The notes under the pieces were generated by a model that was given only the letters and a program-made list of their open reading frames with translations, had not been told where the DNA came from and ran no database searches. From Christensenella sp. UBA3798 (GTDB lineage Bacteria; Bacillota; Clostridia; Christensenellales; CAG-1252), in assembly GCA_002368735.1 (NCBI GenBank), contig DFEQ01000029.1:1-62411 (forward strand): a DNA stretch of 62,411 nucleotides. The letters run 5' to 3'. The translations under genes and the position numbers were made by a program. This document shows positions 7,427-16,578 of the stretch, in pieces. Positions within the stretch are counted from its first letter, which is position 1, and every line of letters begins with the position of its first letter.

Positions 7427-8215
7427 ATGAAGATCGGTTTGCAATTATTCACTTGCCGCAAGCAGGCGCAGAAGGACCTCTACGGCACCTTGAAGAACCT
7501 CGCGGGTCTCGGCATCAAGTATATCGAGGCGGCGCGCATCAATTTTGACGACACCGACATCGCCGCCTTTAAGAAGGCGAAAGAGGAGTTCGGCATCGAG
7601 GTGATCTCGGCGCAGATCAAGCCCAATATCCTTGCGGACGAATTTGATAAATGCTTGAAATTCCTCAATGAGACCGAGTGCAAGATCGCCATCATCTCGG
7701 TGCTTCCCACCAAGAATATCATCGGCAGCGACGACAAACTCATCGAGTTCTGCGCTTGGGCGAGCGAGCTTGCCAAGAAGTACAAGGAACACGGCATCCA
7801 GCTGTGCTATCATCACCACGACTTTGAGTTTATCCGCGCCACCAAGAAGGGCTTCAAGGGCACCCGCTTCGACCTTATCGTGGAGAATATGAGCGAGGAT
7901 ATGAACTTCGTCATCGATACCTATTGGACGACCAAGGCGGGTATCAACGTAGAAAAGCTCCTTCAGCGCTTGAGCGGCAGGGTGCGCGGCGTGCATCTCC
8001 GTGATTACGCCCTCTATCGCCGCTTTATCGGCAGGAATCCCGCGAACTACGCGCTCGGCGACGGCGTCATCGACTTCAACTGGATCATCGAGGCGGCAAA
8101 GGCTGCGGGCGTGGACTACGGCGCCATCGAGCAGAATACCCCGCATCCTTACAGCGAGATAGCCAAGAGCGTCGAGCACTTGAAGAGTATCGGCTACGAA
8201 GAGGAAATGAAATAA
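7427..8215 (+). CDS. Sugar phosphate isomerase/epimerase (AP-endonuclease-2-like TIM barrel)
   Basis: The 262-residue protein begins at ATG 7427, chosen over an upstream in-frame ATG inside kduI because AAGGAG precedes it by 7 nt. It has the xylose-isomerase-like TIM-barrel layout of the IolE/IolI/YcjR group: MKIGLQLFT at the first strand, CYHHHDFEF in the middle, VIDTYWTTKAG, VHLRDY and the C-terminal AIEQNTPHP with a metal-binding Glu. Such enzymes epimerise or isomerise keto sugars and sugar acids using a divalent metal. The substrate cannot be read from sequence; the operon points to a uronic or deoxy-keto acid. It overlaps the GH105 start by one base. Confidence 0.8.
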   Translation: MKIGLQLFTCRKQAQKDLYGTLKNLAGLGIKYIEAARINFDDTDIAAFKKAKEEFGIEVISAQIKPNILADEFDKCLKFLNETECKIAIISVLPTKNIIGSDDKLIEFCAWASELAKKYKEHGIQLCYHHHDFEFIRATKKGFKGTRFDLIVENMSEDMNFVIDTYWTTKAGINVEKLLQRLSGRVRGVHLRDYALYRRFIGRNPANYALGDGVIDFNWIIEAAKAAGVDYGAIEQNTPHPYSEIAKSVEHLKSIGYEEEMK

Positions 8216-9270
8216 TGAGTATCGAGATCGCAAAGAAGCTCGCAGACTATATCGTCAGGACCAAGGACCCCCACATGCGTTGGACGTGGGGACAGGGCAT
8301 TATGGGCGCCGCTTTCGACGACCTCGATGCCTATCTCGGCACGGAGAATTACACTCCCTTCCTTCGGGCTTTCTGTGATCATTACGTCAAGCACGAGCCC
8401 ACCGTCGATTCGGCGGATACCGCCGCGCCCGGCTTTATCACCTACGCGGTGTATCGTCGCACGGGCGAAGCGCAGTACAAGGCGCTCACCGACAAAGTGC
8501 TCGATTATATCAAGCACGAGCCTCGCGTCTACAAAGACGCCGTCAATCACCTCGGCAGGCATTGGGTCGCGAAGATATATCCCGATTCCATTTGGGTGGA
8601 TAGCTTGATGATGTTCTCGGTCTTTCCCGCGCGCTACGCCGCAGAGGAGGGGGACAAAGAGCTCCTCGAAGTGGCTGCCCGTCAGCCCGCCCTCTACGCC
8701 GACTGCATGATGGACAAGGACGACCACTTGTGGTATCACAGCTATTGGGTCAAAAGGGGCTCGCACTATCCTAAACGAAAGTATTATTGGGCGAGGGGCA
8801 ACGGCTGGGTCATCTCCGCTCTCCCCAAGATACTCGATTGCATCAGCGATCATCCCGACCGCGAGCGCATTCTCGAAGTATTGCGCCTCACCGTGGACGC
8901 CGTCGTAAAGAAGCAGCATCCCTCGGGCGGGTTCAATACCCTTCTCGGGCGGTGCACTTATCTGGAGTCTTGCGCCACTAGCCTCATTGCGGACGGCATC
9001 TATCACTCGGTGCGTATGGGCTATATCGGCGCCGAGTATCTCCCCTATGCGGAGAAGGCGTACGAATTCGTTCTCTCCTGCATCAAGGAGAAGAAGGACG
9101 GCAGGGTCTTGATGACCAAGATCAGCGGTCCTACCATCCCCGTTCCCGTCATCCCCTATATCGGATACGCTTGGGTGCCGAGGGCAAATAACCTGACCTA
9201 CGGCATAGCGTCCTTCCTGTGGGCGGCGATAGAAAGGGATAAACTGGTCAAAGAGGGCGTGTTGAAATGA
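8215..9270 (+). CDS. GH105 unsaturated rhamnogalacturonyl/uronyl hydrolase
   Basis: It removes the 4,5-unsaturated uronic acid from the non-reducing end of oligosaccharides left by polysaccharide lyases. The 351-residue length and (alpha/alpha)6 pattern match YteR/YesR. The likely catalytic Asp is D129 in SIWVDSLMM, and the family motif WARGNGW is at 192-198. There is no signal peptide, so it acts in the cytoplasm on imported oligosaccharides. Its product feeds KduI upstream in the same operon. Which glycan is used (pectin, rhamnogalacturonan or a host glycosaminoglycan) is not settled by the sequence. Confidence 0.9.
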   Translation: MSIEIAKKLADYIVRTKDPHMRWTWGQGIMGAAFDDLDAYLGTENYTPFLRAFCDHYVKHEPTVDSADTAAPGFITYAVYRRTGEAQYKALTDKVLDYIKHEPRVYKDAVNHLGRHWVAKIYPDSIWVDSLMMFSVFPARYAAEEGDKELLEVAARQPALYADCMMDKDDHLWYHSYWVKRGSHYPKRKYYWARGNGWVISALPKILDCISDHPDRERILEVLRLTVDAVVKKQHPSGGFNTLLGRCTYLESCATSLIADGIYHSVRMGYIGAEYLPYAEKAYEFVLSCIKEKKDGRVLMTKISGPTIPVPVIPYIGYAWVPRANNLTYGIASFLWAAIERDKLVKEGVLK

Positions 9271-10028
9271 AGATCTCCCGCTTAAAGATCCCCGAGGGGG
9301 TCGTCTATGCCTCTCTTCGCGAGGACGGCTATCACCTGATCCTCGGCGATATCTTCCACGAATGGGGCGAATTGTCCGAGCCTTACGAGGGTGACTATAC
9401 CCTTTTGCCCCCCGTCAGTCCCACCAAGGTGGTGTGTCTCGGCGCAAACTATAAAAAACACGCGGAGGAACTCTCTCTCGACGTTCTTCCCGAACCCACT
9501 GTCTTTTTGAAACCCGCATCCTCCGTCATAGCCAGCGGGGAGGATATCGTCTATCCCGCTTCGGCGACCAAGGTGGATTACGAGTCCGAGCTCGCCGTCG
9601 TTATCGGCAAGAGGGCAAAGAACGTTAAGGAGGAGGACGCACTATCTTACGTCCTCGGGTACACCGCCGCAAACGACGTGACGGAGCGCAATATGCAGAA
9701 AAGGGACGGGCAGTGGACGCGCGCCAAGAGCTTTGACACCTTCTGTCCACTGGGCGCTTATATCGACACCGAGCTTTCCCCGGACGACCTTGAGATAGTG
9801 GGCAAACGCAACGGCGTCGTCGTTCAGCGCGGGCGCACGCGCGACCTAATAAACAGCGTGGAGAAGTCCATCGCTTTCATCAGCGGTATCATGACCCTCG
9901 AGCCCGGCGACGTTATCTTGACCGGCACGCCCGAAGGGATAGGCGAACTCTCCGTGGGCGACACCTTCGAGGTGGATGTCGCGGGGGCTGTCATGCTCCG
10001 TAATACGGTCATTAAGGAGAAAGTATGA
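9267..10028 (+). CDS. Fumarylacetoacetate hydrolase-family protein
   Basis: This 253-residue FAH-fold enzyme has the conserved core VCLGANYKKHAEEL, the metal-binding acidic pair in DYESELAVVIGK, TAANDVTERN, and the C-terminal PGDVILTGTPEGIG. Family members are Mg/Mn-dependent hydrolases or decarboxylases of 2,4-dioxo acids, including 2,4-diketo-3-deoxy-rhamnonate hydrolase of the non-phosphorylated rhamnose pathway. In a locus with a rhamnogalacturonyl hydrolase that activity would fit, but the other rhamnonate genes are absent here. It overlaps both neighbours by 4 nt (ATGA), so it is a true member of the operon. Confidence 0.87.
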   Translation: MKISRLKIPEGVVYASLREDGYHLILGDIFHEWGELSEPYEGDYTLLPPVSPTKVVCLGANYKKHAEELSLDVLPEPTVFLKPASSVIASGEDIVYPASATKVDYESELAVVIGKRAKNVKEEDALSYVLGYTAANDVTERNMQKRDGQWTRAKSFDTFCPLGAYIDTELSPDDLEIVGKRNGVVVQRGRTRDLINSVEKSIAFISGIMTLEPGDVILTGTPEGIGELSVGDTFEVDVAGAVMLRNTVIKEKV

Positions 10029-12169
10029 AAAAGAAGTTTTTAGCATTGACCTCTATCATCCTCGTTCTGCTCCTCACTATATCGCTTTGTTTGGTTTCTT
10101 GCTCCGATAGAGAGCAGGAAGTCGAACCTACCGTTACTTCCGACTACGGCAAGTATATCACTGACGGCGAAAAGGATATCTCCATCGGCGTGCTCGCCGA
10201 TATCCACGTGATGGCGGAGGCGCAGGCGGTCAATATGACCTGCGAAGACTTCAAGTCGTGGGAGTCGCACGGGCAAAAGATGCTCGGGCTCTCCGAGAGT
10301 ATCTTGAAGACCACGGTGGATAGGATCATTGCGGAGTCCGACTTTGACGTGGTCCTCGTTTCGGGCGACAATGCGGACGACGGCGGCGAGGTCAGCCATC
10401 GCTTGGTGGCGGCGGAGCTCAAAAGGCTGGAAAACGCAGGAATCAAAGTATATACCATTCCCGGCAACCACGATATCAATAATAAGTCCTATACCTATGC
10501 AAGTGGCAAGGCGGCATTTACGAGTCCCACCACCGAGAAGGAGTTTGCCGAGATTTACAGGGACTTCGGTTACAATTCGACGGACACCTTGGAGTTTTAT
10601 AAGAACTCGGGGTCGAGCGCCGCGGCAAACGACGCTTCGTTCGATATAGGGGATAACCTCTCCTACGTTGCCGACCTCGGCGACAAATATCGCTTGATAG
10701 CGATAGATATGTGCAAGTACGTTTCCGACTACTACTTGACCGACTCCGACGGCAGTTACGCCGCCGCAGGTTATCAGGTGGACGACGAAGGGCGCGTCCT
10801 CGTGGAGGGCAAGCCCTATCCTTTGGTCTCGAGTCGTCACGACGGACATATGACCACAGAGCTCCTCGACTGGGCGGCGGCAAAGACGGCGGAGGCTGTC
10901 GCCGCGGGCAAGATCCCCGTCGGTATGATGCACTTCCCGCTCATACAGCACTTCGGCTCTCTCGTACAGGCGAAGAACGCCGCCGTCAACGAGCCCGACG
11001 AAGAGCGCTACGTTGCGGACGTGCTTGCGGACGCAGGGATGAAATTCATCTTCACAGGGCATATCCACATTCAGGATGACGCCATGTATACTTCCAAGGC
11101 GGGCAATAAGATACTCGATATCAACAGCGCTTCGCTGTGCAATTATCCCACCCCCGTGCGCTACGTCCGCGCCAAGGGCGACGATGTATACGTACGCACC
11201 TGGAATATGAACTACGTGGCGGAAAAGTACCTTCCGTCCTATCTGACCGCCGCGGAGAAGGCAAAGCTCGTCAGCGACCTAAAGAGCTATTCCATAGCTT
11301 ATCTTGACGACAGCATGCTTGCAAAAATCAAGAACACGGTGGACTTGGACCTCGTCTACACCATGCTTTCCAAGCTCGGTGTGAAGAAGAACGGGACGAA
11401 CGACGCTGCCGTCACGGCGCTTGCCACAGGGATCTATAACGACGTGATCATGCGTTTCTTCAAGCTCCCCATGTACGAGAAGGACGCCAAGGGCGGCTTA
11501 TCGGTGGAGGGCGCGGCGAAAGCCTACGGCATCACGATTCCCGACTCTGAGTATACCGACGTATTTAATCTCGCAATGAGTTTCGTTGCGGGGCTGTACG
11601 GCGGCGATGAAAAGCTCGCTTCGGACGATAAGCGCATCGATCTGTTGAAGTATTCTATCTATGCCGCGTTCAAGCTCATTGCGGATTACGACCTCTTTGC
11701 GAAGATAAAAGCGGTCAATCCCGATTTCGCCACCATCGACCTCTCCGAAGCGGTTCCCGACCTCTATCGCTACGACGCCCTCGACGTGTGCAACGACAAT
11801 CTGCTCGTGGGTTTGGTCAGTTCGCTCCAGATCAAGGCGATCAAGACCTATCTGAACTACGACGAGAATAAAGACCCCTTCGATGCTCTTTCGGGGATCG
11901 TGAACCTTTCGGGGACGCTCGGTCCGTTGCTCAAAGGCTTTAACGTTTCGTCGTATATCGGCGTGAATAAGAAAGAGAAGACGGGTGATATCTTCCTCGG
12001 TGACCTTATTGAGGAGAATATCGCGTCCGAGCTGCTCCTCGGCTTGACCAACGACAGCTTGGAAGATGGCAGCACCTATGACTATTTGGACGGTTCGACG
12101 GACAGCGCGCCCGCCGATAACTGTTTGAAATTCAATTTGACTACGATGGCGTATTCAGCGCTCAAATAG
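10025..12169 (+). CDS. Calcineurin-like phosphoesterase lipoprotein
   Basis: A 714-residue exported lipoprotein. Residues 1-27 are a signal peptide with lipobox LVSC. The metallophosphoesterase domain (about 50-370) has all canonical metal motifs: LADIH (D59, H61), VSGDN, GNHD at 147-150, MHFPL, and GHIH (G345-H348). It is therefore likely an active two-metal enzyme on the outer face of the membrane. The last 340 residues are mostly helical and match nothing I recognise. It starts within the FAH stop codon (ATGA) and is 8 nt ahead of another exported protein. The substrate is unknown; presence in a uronate operon suggests phosphate esters or diesters on glycans. Confidence 0.85.
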   Translation: MKKKFLALTSIILVLLLTISLCLVSCSDREQEVEPTVTSDYGKYITDGEKDISIGVLADIHVMAEAQAVNMTCEDFKSWESHGQKMLGLSESILKTTVDRIIAESDFDVVLVSGDNADDGGEVSHRLVAAELKRLENAGIKVYTIPGNHDINNKSYTYASGKAAFTSPTTEKEFAEIYRDFGYNSTDTLEFYKNSGSSAAANDASFDIGDNLSYVADLGDKYRLIAIDMCKYVSDYYLTDSDGSYAAAGYQVDDEGRVLVEGKPYPLVSSRHDGHMTTELLDWAAAKTAEAVAAGKIPVGMMHFPLIQHFGSLVQAKNAAVNEPDEERYVADVLADAGMKFIFTGHIHIQDDAMYTSKAGNKILDINSASLCNYPTPVRYVRAKGDDVYVRTWNMNYVAEKYLPSYLTAAEKAKLVSDLKSYSIAYLDDSMLAKIKNTVDLDLVYTMLSKLGVKKNGTNDAAVTALATGIYNDVIMRFFKLPMYEKDAKGGLSVEGAAKAYGITIPDSEYTDVFNLAMSFVAGLYGGDEKLASDDKRIDLLKYSIYAAFKLIADYDLFAKIKAVNPDFATIDLSEAVPDLYRYDALDVCNDNLLVGLVSSLQIKAIKTYLNYDENKDPFDALSGIVNLSGTLGPLLKGFNVSSYIGVNKKEKTGDIFLGDLIEENIASELLLGLTNDSLEDGSTYDYLDGSTDSAPADNCLKFNLTTMAYSALK

Positions 12170-12177
12170 GAGGACTT

Positions 12178-13284
12178 ATGAAAATACTCAAAACCATACT
12201 TATCGTGATTTTTGCGCTTCTCTTTGCTTTAAGCGGCGGGTTGCTCGTGTATTCGGCGATCAATCCCCCCACAGAACTGGAGAAGGAGAAGATCGTCATC
12301 GGCGGAGCCCCCGCGCTTTCCCTGTACGAAGGCGGGAAAGCCACTTATGACGTAAAGGCGATCGAAGAGGACGAGGACCTCGCCCCCGAAAAGAAGGCTA
12401 CCGACATCATGGTGCAGACGGTGTATAACCTCATCAATATCAAACAGTTCTTCTTCAATGCGCGTGTGGACGTCGAGGCGGCGTCCAGCTGGGCGTTCTC
12501 CGATTACCATTACACCAAGAACGGCTTGGATAACTTCAAGAGGGCGCAGGCGTATACCGGTAGTTTGAATACCTTCGTATTGAGAAGCTACTATGGCGAC
12601 CAGAGGTTTGAAAAGAGCGGTATGAGCGATTACGACTTCGACAAGGAAAGCTGGAGCTATACTGCTACCTTGAAGTCCGGCGTTGAAGAATCTAAGGATA
12701 GGAGCAAGGACGACGAGACTCCGTATTTCTATTACGGCACCCTCGACTTCCCGCTTGACTTCGGCGGCGTGAAGGCAAAGTGGATCAAGGAAGGGCGCAG
12801 CGAAGCCATCGACTATACCATGATAGATGCCGCGAGCGTGAAGATCGAGGACAGCGAGGAAGGATACTTCACCTTGTCCTTCAACTGCAATGTCGCCGCA
12901 TTGAACGCATCCGAGGAGACCAAGCTCCGCTTGTCCAACACGACCACCGATGGCAGGATGGAGAATATCGTCTTTACCGACTTCACCGTTACGGCGGAGG
13001 TATGGAAGGACTCGGGCGTCTTCCGCACCCTTCACTACGTTACCAACGTGCACGCCTCTCTCAGCGGCAAGTCCGGCAACTCCTTGATCGAGAAGACCAT
13101 GAAGTTCAGCTACGACGACGAGAATTGCAGCATTGCCAAAAAGATCACGACAGAACAATACTTCTATGACAATCTCAACGCCGCCAACAAGAAGGCGTGC
13201 GACGATGAGGTCGCAGCGCTTGCGGCGGCTGCCGCTGAAAAGGCGGACAAGGCGGCTAAGCAAGACAAGGACGACGAGGAATAA
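12178..13284 (+). CDS. Exported, membrane-anchored protein of unknown function
   Basis: The 368-residue product has one N-terminal hydrophobic helix (about 5-28) with a positively charged start, so most of it lies outside the cell as a signal-anchored or secreted protein. The middle is a mixed, apparently beta-rich region with many aromatic residues (for example FYYGTLDFPLDFGG). The last 30 residues are an Ala/Lys/Asp-rich low-complexity tail ending in DKDDEE. I recognise no domain. It sits 8 nt after the phosphoesterase lipoprotein and 21 nt before uxaC, with a strong AGGAGG site. It may work together with the phosphoesterase on the cell surface. Confidence 0.7.
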   Translation: MKILKTILIVIFALLFALSGGLLVYSAINPPTELEKEKIVIGGAPALSLYEGGKATYDVKAIEEDEDLAPEKKATDIMVQTVYNLINIKQFFFNARVDVEAASSWAFSDYHYTKNGLDNFKRAQAYTGSLNTFVLRSYYGDQRFEKSGMSDYDFDKESWSYTATLKSGVEESKDRSKDDETPYFYYGTLDFPLDFGGVKAKWIKEGRSEAIDYTMIDAASVKIEDSEEGYFTLSFNCNVAALNASEETKLRLSNTTTDGRMENIVFTDFTVTAEVWKDSGVFRTLHYVTNVHASLSGKSGNSLIEKTMKFSYDDENCSIAKKITTEQYFYDNLNAANKKACDDEVAALAAAAAEKADKAAKQDKDDEE

Positions 13285-13305
13285 AATAGCAAGAGGAAAG
13301 GATAT

Positions 13306-14691
13306 ATGAACAACGTTTTACTCACTAATTCTACAGCAAAGAAACTCTACAAATACGTCAGAAGCTTCCCGATCTTCGACTACCATTGCCACCTCTCGGT
13401 GAAGGAGATGTACGAGAACAAGCCCTACAACAATCTGACCGAAATATGGCTCAAAGGCGACCACTACAAGTGGCGTCAGATGCGCACCTTCGGCGTAGCC
13501 GAAGAGTTCATAACGGGGGACGCGTCGGACTGGGATAAATTCTATAATTACATCGCGATGCTCGAGACCGCCGTGGGCAACCCCCTCTATCTGTGGTCGG
13601 CGTTTGAGCTGGAATTCTATTTCGGCATCAAGTATCCCTTGACCCGCACCTATGCAAAGAAGATATGGGACAAGGCGAACGCCGTGATCGAGAAGACGCA
13701 GTTCTCTCCCTTGACCGCCATCGGCATGTCCAACGTGGATACCGTCTGCACGACGGAGGAGATATTCTGCGACCTCCAATATCATCGTCTGCTCCGCAAT
13801 CGCGCCGAGATAAAGACCAAGATCCTCCCCGCCTTCCGAGGCGACCGCGCCATCAATATCGACAGCCCCGAGTTCATCAAGAATATCGAGAAGCTCGCCG
13901 GGGTGGCTAATTTCGGCATTCGCTCGCTCGAAGATATGGAAGACGCCCTTCGTCAGCGCCTGGACGCCTTCAAGGAAGCAGGGGCTGTGACCTCTGACTT
14001 CGCCATAGAAGGACTCAATTATTTCCGCGCATCCCGCGAGGATGCGGACGCCGTGTTCCGCGCCGCTCTCAAGGGAGAAGTTAGGGACGTGGATACCTAC
14101 AAGAGCTATATGATACGCTTCCTTTTGACCGAGTGCTATAAGAGGGGTTTCAGCGTACAGCTCCATATCGGCGCAATGCGTAATAACAATACCGCGATGA
14201 ATATGCGCTTGGGTGCGGATACCGGCTTTGACTCTATCTCGACCGAGAAGTATCAGACGGGCTTAAAGAACCTCTTGGACGACCTCAATATGTCGGGCGT
14301 CCTCGGCAAGACCATCATCTTTAACCTCAACCCCGCGGACAACGCCTACGTCGGCACCTTGATAGGTTGCTATCAGGGCAGTGAGGACGGCGTGAAAGGG
14401 AAGATGCAGATGGGTGCCGCCTGGTGGTTCAACGACACCAAGAACGGCATTCTCAACCACTTCAAGGCGCTTTCCGAGCTGTCGCACTTCGGCTCCTTCC
14501 TCGGGATGCTGACCGACAGTCGCAGCTTTATCTCCTACACCCGCCACGATTATTTCCGCAGGCTGATGTGCTCCTACGTCGGCGAACTTGCCGAAAAGGG
14601 AGAGTTTACCAAGGATTGGGACGTTCTCAAAAAAGTTGTCGGCGACGTTGCGTACGAGAACGCCAAGCGCTATTTCGCCATTTTTGAATAA
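13306..14691 (+). CDS. uxaC: Glucuronate (uronate) isomerase
   Basis: It interconverts D-glucuronate and D-fructuronate, and D-galacturonate and D-tagaturonate. The 461 residues are full length for the amidohydrolase-fold UxaC family. FDYHCHLS near residue 24 holds the first metal-ligand histidines, with QLHIGAMRNNN and the C-terminal LTDSRSF-YTRHDYFRR also matching the family. It is the last gene of the operon, ending about 40 nt before an intrinsic terminator. The oxidoreductase and dehydratase that complete this branch are not encoded here. Confidence 0.94.
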   Translation: MNNVLLTNSTAKKLYKYVRSFPIFDYHCHLSVKEMYENKPYNNLTEIWLKGDHYKWRQMRTFGVAEEFITGDASDWDKFYNYIAMLETAVGNPLYLWSAFELEFYFGIKYPLTRTYAKKIWDKANAVIEKTQFSPLTAIGMSNVDTVCTTEEIFCDLQYHRLLRNRAEIKTKILPAFRGDRAINIDSPEFIKNIEKLAGVANFGIRSLEDMEDALRQRLDAFKEAGAVTSDFAIEGLNYFRASREDADAVFRAALKGEVRDVDTYKSYMIRFLLTECYKRGFSVQLHIGAMRNNNTAMNMRLGADTGFDSISTEKYQTGLKNLLDDLNMSGVLGKTIIFNLNPADNAYVGTLIGCYQGSEDGVKGKMQMGAAWWFNDTKNGILNHFKALSELSHFGSFLGMLTDSRSFISYTRHDYFRRLMCSYVGELAEKGEFTKDWDVLKKVVGDVAYENAKRYFAIFE

Positions 14692-14730
14692 TTCCGAAAT
14701 ATCCGCGTATCACAAAGATTTTTTGCAAAG

Positions 14731-14762
14731 AGTCGCATGGGGTGAGCCCCGTGCGACTTTTT
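14731..14762 (+). terminator. Intrinsic terminator of the uronate operon
   Basis: AGTCGCATGGGG pairs with CCCCGTGCGACT (12 bp with one G-U) around a TGAG loop, followed by five T. Confidence 0.88.
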
Positions 14763-14823
14763 ATTGCCCCGCGTAGTCATCGTCGCCACGCTGCACGTCG
14801 CATGTTCTCAAAAAAATTTATAC

Positions 14824-14853
14824 TTTACAAATTGACGCTTATTATGCTATAAT
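14824..14853 (+). promoter_or_regulatory. Promoter of the symporter operon
   Basis: TTTACA (14824-14829), an 18-nt spacer, and an extended -10 TGC-TATAAT (14848-14853). A GC-rich palindromic stretch (14876-14887, core TGCGCGCA) lies about 23 nt downstream, similar in position to the one at 4851-4866. Confidence 0.7.
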
Positions 14854-14924
14854 TTAAATACTTATTATTATGCATATGTGCGCGCATTGCAGCCGCATAC
14901 GCGTAGACACGGAAGGAGTAACGA

Positions 14925-16511
14925 ATGGAAAACGTCGCCACTGCTGAAAACCCCGCTGTTATCGAACCCAAGAAGAAAGGCCTTTTTAAGAACCGTACCC
15001 CCGAGCAAGCTACGATATCCTCTATCGTCAGTTTCTGCGGCTCCACCTTCTTTTCAAGGAGTATAGGCGAGCTCATCGCTTCCTATTTCACCCTCTTCTT
15101 GACCGACTTCATGTTGATCCCGACGGTGCAGATCACCGTCCTGATGCTCGTTACGAGGATCATCGACGCCTTCACCGACCCCATCGCGGGCGCTATCGTC
15201 GATATCACCAAGTCGCGTTGGGGCAAGTCAAGGCCGTACGTCTTGTTCGGCTCGTTCCCGCTTGCCATCTTTACCGTGCTCCTCTTCTCGGTCCCCAATA
15301 TCAGTATCATGGGTAGGCTGGTCTATACCTACGTCATCTATATCGGGTACGGCTTGGCGCAGACGATATTCTCGGTGCCTCTCGCCACCTTGAGTATGTC
15401 CATCAGCGCCGATCCCAAGGAGAGAAAGAACATCTATACGATCTCCGGCTTCATGGGAACGCTCGGGACGGCTATCCCGGGCGCGGTGCCCATCATCTTC
15501 CAATACATCGCCACCAGCCATGCCGCGCAGGAGACGGCGTATTTCCTCATCGCGATGGTCATCGGCGTGGGCACGCTCGTCTTCGGCATCCTTTCCTTTG
15601 TCACGATGAAGGAAAAGGTCGTCGGCATCCAAACGGTGAAGAAGGAGAAGGTCAAGCTCGGCAAGAATATCAAGGCTCTCTTTAAGAACCGTCCTTTGAT
15701 CTGCGTATTCCTTTCCAGCGTTGCCATCTCGCTTCGTTCCATGGGTTACGGCGCGATGATCTACTTCTTTAAGGAAACGATGGCGAACTACGCGCTCGCC
15801 ACCTTCACGGGTATCGGCAGCTCCATTCCGTCCTATATATTCATGGCGCTCGTTCCCTTCCTTGCCAAACGAATATCGCCGCGTAACCTATGTATCATGG
15901 GTTATGCGTATAACGCGCTGATGTACCTACTGTTCTTCTTTGCGGGATATTCCAGCGTGTTCTGGGTGGCATTCTTCTTTATCGTTTCGGGCGTGCCCAA
16001 CGGTATGATAGGCACCTGTACCACCATCATCGTCGCAGACTCGGTCGACTATATGGAGTGGAGGACAGGCGTCAGGTCGGAAGGCTTGGTGTGGAGTATC
16101 AACGGACTAAAGACCAAGGCGTCCAGCACCCTTTCGGGTATGTGGCTCCCCATCGGTCTCAGCATCATCGGTTACCACGTCGCGGCGGCGAATTCCGAGC
16201 TCGTTATCCAGTCGGACGCCACCAAGCAGGGTCTTTTCTACCTCGTTACGCTCGCACCTCTCGCAGGTTCAGTTTTGGCGATCATCCCGCTCCTCTTCGA
16301 CAACTTCTACGGCAAGAAGCGTGACGAAATATTCGCCGAGCTCGAATCGCGTCGTAAGGCAGCCATCGAAGAAGCCAAAGCTCTTGAGGACGCCAAGGCA
16401 GGCGAGGGCGCTCTCGTGGGCGCCGGCGCAGAGGGCGGTGAGGTGGTTATCTCCGCAGACAGCGCCGACGAGGTCACTGCGCCGAGCGAAGACGACAAGC
16501 CGAACGACTGA
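14925..16511 (+). CDS. GPH-family sugar:cation symporter
   Basis: A 528-residue MFS_2-type glycoside-pentoside-hexuronide:cation symporter with about 12 hydrophobic segments. Family marks include the early TRIIDAFTDPIAGAIVD segment, which holds the Asp of the cation site, and the SRWGKSRPY loop. It should import oligouronides or hexuronides with Na+ or H+. There is a 45-residue hydrophilic N-terminus, and the C-terminus from about 465 is an Ala/Glu-rich cytoplasmic tail. It leads the second carbohydrate operon, upstream of three membrane-anchored or exported enzymes, so transport and surface processing are probably co-expressed. An AAGGAG site precedes the ATG at 14925. Confidence 0.9.
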   Translation: MENVATAENPAVIEPKKKGLFKNRTPEQATISSIVSFCGSTFFSRSIGELIASYFTLFLTDFMLIPTVQITVLMLVTRIIDAFTDPIAGAIVDITKSRWGKSRPYVLFGSFPLAIFTVLLFSVPNISIMGRLVYTYVIYIGYGLAQTIFSVPLATLSMSISADPKERKNIYTISGFMGTLGTAIPGAVPIIFQYIATSHAAQETAYFLIAMVIGVGTLVFGILSFVTMKEKVVGIQTVKKEKVKLGKNIKALFKNRPLICVFLSSVAISLRSMGYGAMIYFFKETMANYALATFTGIGSSIPSYIFMALVPFLAKRISPRNLCIMGYAYNALMYLLFFFAGYSSVFWVAFFFIVSGVPNGMIGTCTTIIVADSVDYMEWRTGVRSEGLVWSINGLKTKASSTLSGMWLPIGLSIIGYHVAAANSELVIQSDATKQGLFYLVTLAPLAGSVLAIIPLLFDNFYGKKRDEIFAELESRRKAAIEEAKALEDAKAGEGALVGAGAEGGEVVISADSADEVTAPSEDDKPND

Positions 16512-16525
16512 TATCTGTTATTCCG

Positions 16526-16554
16526 TCCCCTGTGGAGCGCCGCTTTGCAGGGGA
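16526..16554 (+). other. Intercistronic hairpin
   Basis: TCCCCTG and CAGGGGA (7 bp, 15-nt loop) lie between the symporter and the next gene with no T-tract. It may protect the upstream mRNA end or tune expression rather than terminate. Confidence 0.4.
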
Positions 16555-16578
16555 TGTTATCAATAGGAGGGTTTTACC

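Noticed and set aside
5325..8233. Minus-strand frames of 260-444 codons opposite kdgK, kduI and the TIM-barrel gene
   Set aside because: The plus-strand genes are unmistakable enzymes with coupled starts. The minus frames are phase shadows rich in Arg, His and Val.
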